Source: Ruminococcus sp.
GTDB lineage: Bacteria; Bacillota; Clostridia; Oscillospirales; Ruminococcaceae
Assembly (NCBI GenBank): GCA_017960805.1
Contig: JAGCYM010000112.1
Span: forward strand, 1 to 38,794
Reading direction: 5' to 3'
DNA: 38,794 nt
Shown here: in pieces, positions 15,363-22,424 of the stretch
How positions within the stretch are numbered: position 1 is the first letter of the stretch
Layout of the letters: each line of letters opens with the position of its first letter
The notes under the pieces: model-generated
The model's database searches: none
What the model saw: only the letters and a program-made list of their open reading frames with translations
What the model was told of the DNA's origin: nothing
Program-made: the position numbers and the translations under genes

Positions 15363-17417
15363 TCATTCTGTATGAATGATTTCTTTTCCGTTATGAGACA
15401 AGACAAATTTACCACTATCAATAACAAGGTTCTCTGGATGAAAGTAATTGGACAGAGTTATAGGACTATCAATAGCAATATGTGTATCAGCTGTATTCTG
15501 GCTGAGGAGGGTATCTCCCGTAAATCCACCGATTCCAAGCGCCTGATCTCCACAAGAAGAAATGCGTATTGAAGCCGTTTCAACTGAGATCTCACTTTTC
15601 CCATCAAGAGCGGCAATTGCGGAACAGCATTCGCCTTTCATATTTATTATACAGCTTGCTTCACGAATAGACAGAGTGCTGCTTTCACCTCCCACAGAAC
15701 CTATTCCAACCAGTTCAACTCCTGACATGAATAATTTGGCGGATGTCTTGTATATATCAAGATTGCTTGACCTTCCTATTGAACCAATTGCTGCGCCTCT
15801 TGCCAAAGTAAGTTCCATGCCGATATCGCAGTCGTGTATTACTAGATCACATTTTGAGTACATCGCTCCGATTCCAAGGCCGACATCGCCTTGAAGATTA
15901 AGCCTGTACTGTCCTTGATTGATTCTGATGATGCCTCCGCTTCCAGATCCGATTGCAACGCCCGTTTGACCATGGGCATTTACAGTGATTCTGCCTGATT
16001 GTTCAAATATAAGTTCACCATGCAATAGGCCAATGCCGTTTCCAATACCGTAATACTCATTGCCATCTAGTTCAATCTCAAGTTTTCCGTCTCCGGAAAT
16101 CGTAAGCTTTGATGATTCAGGTACACGTATTCCGCCTGCTTCAAGTTTGTTTTCACCTATTAAAGCAATAGAAACGTTACAGTCTTCGCCTATGTCAATA
16201 CACGGTTTATTCTTTATGCTTGTCAGCCATGTATTCTCTAGAGTAATCTTTCCAGTGAAACCTTTTCTAACTTCAATGCGAAGTGGTGTGTCGATATTGA
16301 CATCACCCTCAATTGTGACGTCGCCGTTCCCATTAGCGCCGATAACAATACGTTTCATTTCGGATTGGGTTAGTCTTTCAATCATGATGCGTTCGGAACA
16401 GTCAGCTATATAAATCTGTTGACCAATGCCGTCTTCGCGTTCCTGATGATATCGTTTTATCTGTTGCTTGATTTCGTCTGGGATAGAAGCAATGATTTCT
16501 GGAGAGGGCCTTGATGTATAGTAGCCTTGAATGAGGTCGGCTCCGAGCATTATAACTGTGTGAAGCTCTTCAGAAGATTCAATTCCTTCAGCCAGTGCGA
16601 GAATATCATTATCATGGCAAAACTGAATAATTTCTCTGACAAAATGACGCTTTTTAGGGCTTTTTTGAATTTCGCTAAGCAGTGATCGGTCAACCTTTAC
16701 AACATTTGGCATGTATCTAAGAAGATTACCAACGTTTGAATAGCCTGAACCATAGTCGTCAATTGCCATTTTTATTCCCATATTATTATAGCGTTCTTTG
16801 ATGATTTCAAGATTGTAGTCATCAACTTCTGACTGCTCTGTCATTTCAATAACGGCAGTGTCTGCATGTTTTAGAAGCATATTGGTAACATTTTTGAAAT
16901 CATCAACATCTAGTTTGACTTCCGGAATGCTGTTTATAAATACAAATTTCCCACCAAATTCTTCTTTATGCGCATCTATGATTCCAAGCACATTCAAAAA
17001 AGTACCGCGCTCGATATCAGACAGTCTGTTCATTATTCCAGCGTATTTAAGGATTTGCAGCGGAGTGAGCTTCAAAGTGCTTTTAGGTCTCATAAGAGCT
17101 TCGTAAGAATAAATCTCTCCATCAGTTGTATTTACTATTGGCTGGAAATAATAATCAAACAGATTTTCATTTATGATATGTTCCGTTTCTTCAAGTTCAG
17201 CACGTTCAGTATCAGAGAGAGCCGATAATTTATGATCCATCGCGCTTATTAAAGTGTTTGACCGAATAAGAGCTTCAGTATCATTTATTATTTGCGAGTC
17301 CAATTCAGAAATATGGTTGTTGCGGTACTGATCAAGTAGTTCGAAGCGTTCTTTTTCAGATTTAACAAATGTAAGTTCAAATAACATGTTATGTATCCAA
17401 GAATAATCGTGGTTCAT
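15363..17417 (-). CDS. EAL cyclic-di-GMP phosphodiesterase fused to a beta-solenoid
   Basis: A 684-residue protein without signal peptide or TM, so predicted cytosolic. Residues 1-85 are helical. Residues about 86-325 are an EAL domain with metal and substrate residues intact: EAL 106-108, Asn162, EMTE (Glu191, Glu194), DD 220-221, Lys241 and Asp243 in KVD, AEGIE (Glu277) and Gln297 in QGYY. It should hydrolyse cyclic-di-GMP to pGpG. Residues about 365-684 are short beta-repeats with recurring GIGxG, AIGSGSGG and GIGSVGG turns, as in a right-handed parallel beta-helix. AAGGAGG at 17428-17434 fixes the ATG at 17417; an upstream in-frame extension to 17513 overlaps the intercistronic hairpin and is rejected. 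It is the last gene of the GGDEF-sensor-binding protein operon. Confidence 0.9.
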   Translation of the reverse strand: MNHDYSWIHNMLFELTFVKSEKERFELLDQYRNNHISELDSQIINDTEALIRSNTLISAMDHKLSALSDTERAELEETEHIINENLFDYYFQPIVNTTDGEIYSYEALMRPKSTLKLTPLQILKYAGIMNRLSDIERGTFLNVLGIIDAHKEEFGGKFVFINSIPEVKLDVDDFKNVTNMLLKHADTAVIEMTEQSEVDDYNLEIIKERYNNMGIKMAIDDYGSGYSNVGNLLRYMPNVVKVDRSLLSEIQKSPKKRHFVREIIQFCHDNDILALAEGIESSEELHTVIMLGADLIQGYYTSRPSPEIIASIPDEIKQQIKRYHQEREDGIGQQIYIADCSERIMIERLTQSEMKRIVIGANGNGDVTIEGDVNIDTPLRIEVRKGFTGKITLENTWLTSIKNKPCIDIGEDCNVSIALIGENKLEAGGIRVPESSKLTISGDGKLEIELDGNEYYGIGNGIGLLHGELIFEQSGRITVNAHGQTGVAIGSGSGGIIRINQGQYRLNLQGDVGLGIGAMYSKCDLVIHDCDIGMELTLARGAAIGSIGRSSNLDIYKTSAKLFMSGVELVGIGSVGGESSTLSIREASCIINMKGECCSAIAALDGKSEISVETASIRISSCGDQALGIGGFTGDTLLSQNTADTHIAIDSPITLSNYFHPENLVIDSGKFVLSHNGKEIIHTE

Positions 17418-17475
17418 AAACCGGCTGCCTCCTTTCCAAAATATTTGTGCTGAATAGGAATAATCAATTGGGAAT

Positions 17476-17513
17476 ATGCAGCCACAATAGGGGGTGGACC
17501 TTTGTGGCTGCAT
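17476..17513. other. Intercistronic hairpin between the binding-protein and EAL genes
   Basis: ATGCAGCCACAA (17476-17487) pairs perfectly over 12 bp with 17502-17513 around a 14-base loop. No U-run follows on either strand. It may protect the upstream mRNA or partly attenuate the EAL gene, lowering phosphodiesterase relative to cyclase. Confidence 0.6.
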
Positions 17514-17539
17514 CTATTTACAGAGAACAAAGGAACGTA

Positions 17540-19186
17540 TTATTTACAACGCCTTTGAACCTCTGCAGTAAGCTCGTCGAAGTAAACTTGCGTGTCAATA
17601 CTTCCATATTCTTCAACATAGTTACTCCAAGCAGCATCGAAGTCTTCGCTCATAACAATTAGCGGAAGATCTTTGTGTTTGAGTGCATCTATCTGCTTCA
17701 TTATTCTTCCATAATCTGTATCATCTGTGACAGCGTTGCTGAAAGTCCACATTGGATACCAGGGTGGATTATCCTCCGGTTCGTTGAGCATTTCTGCAAA
17801 AGTTTGTACTCCGTAAGCACTAAAGCATTTCTTTACGCTCTCAGAAAGTTGCTGATAGAATATGTTAGGCTGGTTAGCTGGCTGGTAGGCATTTATGCCG
17901 TCAGCAGCTAACCCTTGAATCTGTGGCATATAATCGTAAGTGCATACATGGTTGACTTTATAATCTGCATCGTTCCACCGTGCATACTGTTCATTTGTCA
18001 TTTCGAAAACGCCATCATCTCGGACAGTATAATCTACATCTTCAATGCCCCAGAATCTGAGAAGATGAACATCAGGTTCGAGCAGGTCACTAATAAATTT
18101 CATTGCGCCTTCAGGATCGCTGCAGCTAATTGAAATTCCAGCTCCTGCAGAACCATCAAATGAATTCTTATCTCTGTAACGAGGCTGAATACTCTCGTCT
18201 ATAGTAATACCAAATGGAATATATGTACAATCTTCAGGAAGCTTGTTTACTGCACTGTTGAAATTCCATCTCTGATCTACAAGTCCGAGTACTCTTCCAG
18301 TTCCAAGTTTTGAGTAGTACTGATCTGAAGTCATAACAAAGCATTCAGGATCAATAACACCTTTTTGGTATTCTTCGTTTAGCTTTTTAAACCACTTCTG
18401 TGCTGTTTCAGATAGATTATAGTCTTTTGCAACACGTGTTTCTGGATCAACGATACAGCAACCATCGTTTGGATAACCATCGAGGAACATTGGAGGATTG
18501 TCTAGCGCAAAGAACCATGCATCATTTGCTTCTATCTCATATCCAATATATGGTTCACCATTTTCATTCGTAGGATTTTCCTCGAGATAACTTTCAATGA
18601 GGTCAAAAAAATCATCAAGAGTTTTAAGCTCAGGATAATTTGCCCATTCAAGTACTTTAACTTGAACCCAGAAAGCTTCGCCACTGTGAGTAGGGTAAAC
18701 ATCTCTGGTATTTACAGAGTTGAATAGAGGAATATAATAGATGTGGCCGTCTGCTGCACGAGCTAAATCCCATTGGTTATCAGAATATAGTGCTTTGATG
18801 TTGGGATATTTATCCCAGTAATTATCGATTGGGATGAATGCGCCTGCTTTGATGAGTTCCTGACAGTTGGCAGCATCAGGTGCCATAAAATCCGGATATT
18901 TGTTTTTGATTATCATGTCACTGAATGTTTGGTTGATATCATCCTGATCAGCAATGAATTGCTGCTTTAGGATAACACCAGTCTTTTCAGCAATTAATTG
19001 TTGAATTTCATTTCCTTCGTTTACAGGAGTAAGTCTGGCTGCATATATGCCATCGAATTCCTTATAGGTGGATTGTTCTTCTTTCTCTTCTTTCGCAGAT
19101 GGTGAATCTGTAGTTTTACCACATGCAGAGAGAGAAAGTGACAGCATGGTCGCGGATATTACTGAAAATAAACGTTTGACTGTCAT
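17540..19186 (-). CDS. Orphan extracellular solute-binding lipoprotein (family 1 type)
   Basis: The 548-residue product starts MTVKRLFSVISATMLSL with lipobox LSAC (lipidated Cys near residue 22), a short Ser/Glu/Lys spacer, then a long bilobed binding protein of the oligosaccharide-ABC kind (KYPDFMAPDA, GHIYYIPLFNS, FWVQVKVLEWANYPEL-like stretches, PMWTFSNAV near the end). No permease or transport ATPase lies nearby, so it is probably a sensory subunit rather than an import component. The ATG at 19186 has AGGG eight bases upstream and begins one base after the stop of the sensor gene; a GTG at 19195 is less likely. A hairpin and 122 bases separate it from the EAL gene. Confidence 0.85.
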   Translation of the reverse strand: MTVKRLFSVISATMLSLSLSACGKTTDSPSAKEEKEEQSTYKEFDGIYAARLTPVNEGNEIQQLIAEKTGVILKQQFIADQDDINQTFSDMIIKNKYPDFMAPDAANCQELIKAGAFIPIDNYWDKYPNIKALYSDNQWDLARAADGHIYYIPLFNSVNTRDVYPTHSGEAFWVQVKVLEWANYPELKTLDDFFDLIESYLEENPTNENGEPYIGYEIEANDAWFFALDNPPMFLDGYPNDGCCIVDPETRVAKDYNLSETAQKWFKKLNEEYQKGVIDPECFVMTSDQYYSKLGTGRVLGLVDQRWNFNSAVNKLPEDCTYIPFGITIDESIQPRYRDKNSFDGSAGAGISISCSDPEGAMKFISDLLEPDVHLLRFWGIEDVDYTVRDDGVFEMTNEQYARWNDADYKVNHVCTYDYMPQIQGLAADGINAYQPANQPNIFYQQLSESVKKCFSAYGVQTFAEMLNEPEDNPPWYPMWTFSNAVTDDTDYGRIMKQIDALKHKDLPLIVMSEDFDAAWSNYVEEYGSIDTQVYFDELTAEVQRRCK

Positions 19187-19187
19187 A

Positions 19188-20777
19188 TCATTCACCCTTT
19201 TCTTTTTTTATTTTTATTACAAGACTGAGCTTGTTTTTACCGTTAATTTCGAGTTCTGCATTGTTTCCAAGACAGTGTTTGAGTCGGATGTATGGATTAA
19301 ACCTGTAACTTCTGTCAAATGCATACTCGCTGCTTACATTTTCATCTTCGAAAATAGCGCTGAGTTTGAGAACATCTGTTGATCTAGGAGCTTTTTCGCC
19401 TTCAAACTTTATCTCGGCTTTATCTGCGTTTTCATTTATTTCAACACTGTATGTACCAAGTTCTCTGAAAGCATCTTCAGCAACTAGTACCAACGAATAT
19501 GCGGGCACCTTCAGATTTGAATTAGAAACATTACCACTATACATCCCACCAAATTTTAATGCTGTTTTCTTAATAAGTTCTAATTCGAATGAAAGCGGAA
19601 AGAATTCTTCGTTGTTGTATGACATCAGATCAGGCAACCTTTCTGCAACAACAAGTTCTGCATCAAGTCGCATTGCTGTTGAGAACAACGAATCATATTC
19701 ACTGCTTTTCCGTACAAGAGAATCACTATGCTGTTTGAATTCACTACCTGTTGCTTCAAGTTTTTCGGACATTTCTCCGCACACATCAAGTAATCGTCCG
19801 ATTTCATCTCTTCCGTTTCCTGTTTCCAATAGAGATTTCATGCTTCCGATTGATGAGTATTCATTTATTGCTTTTTTAATGCGGCGTTTCATGTTAACTG
19901 CCATTACAGTTCCGGCTATAAAAGCTATAATAGTGATAATGAGCAAGCTTGATAGAGGTACTATATTTATCTCAACAAAATCCTTGAATCCTTTTTTATT
20001 TGAACAGGAATAGAATTCCATTTCTGTAGTGTAGTAATTTCGTTGGATACATTCAAAATCAGGACCAATAACAATACTGTCCACGGAAGTATCATCTTTA
20101 TTACTACTATAAATCAGATCACCGCCGCTCATAACATAGAGCTCACCGTCGAATCCAAAATCATCAGCAAAACTGCTGAGTACATTGGGCTCAAGATACA
20201 TGCAGATATAGCTTTCGCCTGTTTTGAGATTCTGATAATCCAGTTTCCTTACAAGGATTAATTCACTAGTATCAGGGTCAATACATAATACAGTAGGTTT
20301 TTTTGTCTTTATAAAGTATTTGTACCAATACTGTTCTTTGAATTCACTAAGCTTTCTTATGTTTCCTCCTGTAAGAACTGTAGAGTTAGATGTATAAATA
20401 AGGCAGCTTTTTATTATATTTGTATCAGCTATATTAAGTGCTGTGTTTTCCTGCAAGGGGAAATAAACCGAGTAGTATTCTGATGCTGAGGAATACTCAG
20501 TATTTAGGAAATTGTAGATATTTCCGTTAGTATAAATGCTTTTTGCAATAGATACAGCAGTTTCAACAGTAACATTCATTAAATCTGCAGTTGCGCTTAC
20601 TGCAGTGTTTTCCATTTGTTTATACTTTTCCTTCTGTGTTGCTTGTATTGATCGTATCATTGCTATCCATACGAGCAATACCGCAGTAACAAGAAGTATA
20701 TTCATAAAAACAAATTTAAACACTAAAGGCAGATTTGAAAGAAGCGCAGCTCTGCGTTTTTTCTCTTTCTTTTTCAC
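19188..20777 (-). CDS. dCache-like membrane sensor with degenerate histidine-kinase end
   Basis: A 529-residue protein: basic N-terminus, TM1 about 16-41, a large external domain about 43-270 resembling YesM-type dCache sensors, TM2 about 273-295, and a HAMP-like linker about 296-345 (RRIKKAINEY, GNGRDEIGRL). The last 180 residues look like a worn histidine-kinase ATPase domain: no HPHF-type His box, N-box or GxGxG lid is visible, though the final RLKHCLGNNAELEINGKN stretch keeps the shape of the last helix and strand. It probably transmits a ligand signal by conformation or partner binding. The GTG start at 20777 is preceded by GGGGTGAT; the gene lies 12 bases after the GGDEF stop and ends one base before the binding protein's start. 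Confidence 0.8.
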   Translation of the reverse strand: MKKKEKKRRAALLSNLPLVFKFVFMNILLVTAVLLVWIAMIRSIQATQKEKYKQMENTAVSATADLMNVTVETAVSIAKSIYTNGNIYNFLNTEYSSASEYYSVYFPLQENTALNIADTNIIKSCLIYTSNSTVLTGGNIRKLSEFKEQYWYKYFIKTKKPTVLCIDPDTSELILVRKLDYQNLKTGESYICMYLEPNVLSSFADDFGFDGELYVMSGGDLIYSSNKDDTSVDSIVIGPDFECIQRNYYTTEMEFYSCSNKKGFKDFVEINIVPLSSLLIITIIAFIAGTVMAVNMKRRIKKAINEYSSIGSMKSLLETGNGRDEIGRLLDVCGEMSEKLEATGSEFKQHSDSLVRKSSEYDSLFSTAMRLDAELVVAERLPDLMSYNNEEFFPLSFELELIKKTALKFGGMYSGNVSNSNLKVPAYSLVLVAEDAFRELGTYSVEINENADKAEIKFEGEKAPRSTDVLKLSAIFEDENVSSEYAFDRSYRFNPYIRLKHCLGNNAELEINGKNKLSLVIKIKKEKGE

Positions 20778-20789
20778 TTCATCACCCCA

Positions 20790-22076
20790 CTATCTGTCGG
20801 GCATCTGCAGTAGCTTTTTAAGCTCAGATTTCTTTCTGTACATATTATCCTCGGCTTCAGCGAGAAGATCGTCGTAACTAAACTCGCCCTTTGCGAAGGC
20901 ACAACCATATGACAGCGAACATTTTATGCTGTCAGTGTCCTTGCTGAGAATATATGGAGAATCATTTTCTAGTTTTTCCATTATACCATCAAGTTCCCGG
21001 AATGATTTTTCAGTCATGACTATTAGAAATTCATCTCCTCCCATACGGAAGCAGTAATCGCCTTGTCCTACGTAAGTTCGGATATAGTCAGCTGCGCTCT
21101 TTATAACATAGTCGCCGCTTTCATGACCGAGTTTATCATTCATTAATTTGAGGTTATTGACATCAAAGTAGATTACACAAAGCTGATTGCTATTGCGAAA
21201 TGTTTCTTCCATGCTGTGATAGCATCGTTTATTCAGGTGCTGAGTCATACCGTCGTGATTGGCATCATAAATTGCCTGAGAGAGATGCTCTGCGCCAGTA
21301 TTCATATCGAAGAATATTTTTTGAAGCGCAGCGCTAAGGCGTCCGATTTCATCGCTTCGTGTCGTATCAAACATTACTGATGCGTCTTTTCCTTCTGAAA
21401 CACTGTCATCACCTGACAGATACACAGCAGAATCGGTAATCTGCTTAATTGGGCGGAATACCCTTCTGTTGAGAAAATTGGCGATAATAAAAGCAAAGAG
21501 TAAACTTACAACAAACAATACGCAGAATAAATAAAATGCATATGTTAGAAATGATTTTTCATAATGACTCGTGAGTTTTACTATGATATATCCGCATAGT
21601 GTATCATCAACTGTTCTAATTGGACGAAGCGCAGTAATTGAGTCATTTGTCCTGTATTGAAGCGAACTTCTTCCGTTTATGAGTTCTGCTTTTGAGGCAA
21701 ATGTTTGTTCATTATAATTAAGCTTTGCACCCAATTCCTCACCCGCGGAATCGTAAATAAAGCTGCCAGATGAATTACTGAAGCTTACGAGTGATATACG
21801 ACTGACAGTCGCTTTATTCTTTTTCTGATAATCGCATATTTTATTTTGTACGGTATAGTAGTCTTCTGTTCTGTTCCTTGTTGAAAAGCATTCTTTGGCG
21901 GAATCGGCGTCAATGGTCAGCTCAGCAAAATCAAGCGCAGCTGATAATGCGGCTTCTTGATAGTGCCTTCCTATCTTACTGATAATAAGATAGGAAGCAC
22001 CGAAGCTGATCAGGACGAACAGGAAGAGTATCAGAGCCATTGAAACAGCGATTCTTCTTTTTATAGATCCTGACAT
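20790..22076 (-). CDS. Membrane diguanylate cyclase (GGDEF)
   Basis: A 428-residue cyclase making cyclic-di-GMP from two GTP. TM1 is about 10-33, an external sensor domain about 35-172, TM2 about 178-200, a HAMP-like segment about 201-255, and the GGDEF domain about 265-425. The active site RMGGDEF (346-350) is intact, with DVNNLKLMND for metal and nucleotide. The RxxD product-inhibition site, normally ending five residues before the first Gly of GGDEF, reads GQGD (337-340), so classical feedback inhibition is probably absent. The ATG at 22076 has GAGGT upstream; earlier in-frame ATGs (22097, 22103) lack one. It is the first gene of the operon, behind the promoter at 22138-22166. Confidence 0.93.
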   Translation of the reverse strand: MSGSIKRRIAVSMALILFLFVLISFGASYLIISKIGRHYQEAALSAALDFAELTIDADSAKECFSTRNRTEDYYTVQNKICDYQKKNKATVSRISLVSFSNSSGSFIYDSAGEELGAKLNYNEQTFASKAELINGRSSLQYRTNDSITALRPIRTVDDTLCGYIIVKLTSHYEKSFLTYAFYLFCVLFVVSLLFAFIIANFLNRRVFRPIKQITDSAVYLSGDDSVSEGKDASVMFDTTRSDEIGRLSAALQKIFFDMNTGAEHLSQAIYDANHDGMTQHLNKRCYHSMEETFRNSNQLCVIYFDVNNLKLMNDKLGHESGDYVIKSAADYIRTYVGQGDYCFRMGGDEFLIVMTEKSFRELDGIMEKLENDSPYILSKDTDSIKCSLSYGCAFAKGEFSYDDLLAEAEDNMYRKKSELKKLLQMPDR

Positions 22077-22137
22077 ATTATTACCTCTGTATATCATGTG
22101 CATTTAAGCACTGTTGTTTTTCATTAAGTATAATACT

Positions 22138-22166
22138 ATTTTACACTGAGACAAACAATATGTCAA
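22138..22166 (-). promoter_or_regulatory. Promoter of the cyclic-di-GMP operon
   Basis: TTGACA (22166-22161) and TAAAAT (22143-22138) on the minus strand, 17-base spacer. It places the start of transcription about 55 bases before the GGDEF start codon. Confidence 0.85.
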
Positions 22167-22372
22167 TATGTTTATAAAAATCAACGATTGCGTTCATAAA
22201 AATATTACATTTGAATATATATTTGGACTGAATAATACTAATTGGATATTTTGTGCTTGTCATATTATACAATGTTAAGCAAGTGTTATAGAGCAATTTA
22301 ACAAATGGAGAAAAATATGAAAATCATTTTTGCTAAGCTGTAGAATGAAAAGAGATATTTTAAATCATATTT
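22167..22372. other. AT-rich intergenic stretch without a supported gene
   Basis: This lies between the cyclic-di-GMP promoter and the terminator of the next operon. A ribosome-binding-site-like TGGAGA precedes a tiny plus-strand reading frame near 22308-22343 (12 codons), too short to support. I see no further structure. Confidence 0.5.
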
Positions 22373-22404
22373 AAAGAAAAAATGCCGCAGTTTCTGCAGC
22401 ATTT
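22373..22404 (-). terminator. Terminator of the HTH-cupin-acyl-CoA synthetase gene
   Basis: On the minus strand AAATGC-T-GCAG, an AAA loop, and CTGC-G-GCATTT form an 11-bp stem followed by TTTTTTCTTT. It begins 21 bases after the stop at 22425. A textbook intrinsic terminator. Confidence 0.9.
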
Positions 22405-22424
22405 GAAAGTTATTTTGGTCGGTG

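Noticed and set aside
17418-17513. N-terminal extension of the EAL protein to 17513
   Set aside because: It covers the intercistronic hairpin and the AAGGAGG site at 17428-17434 that serves the ATG at 17417.
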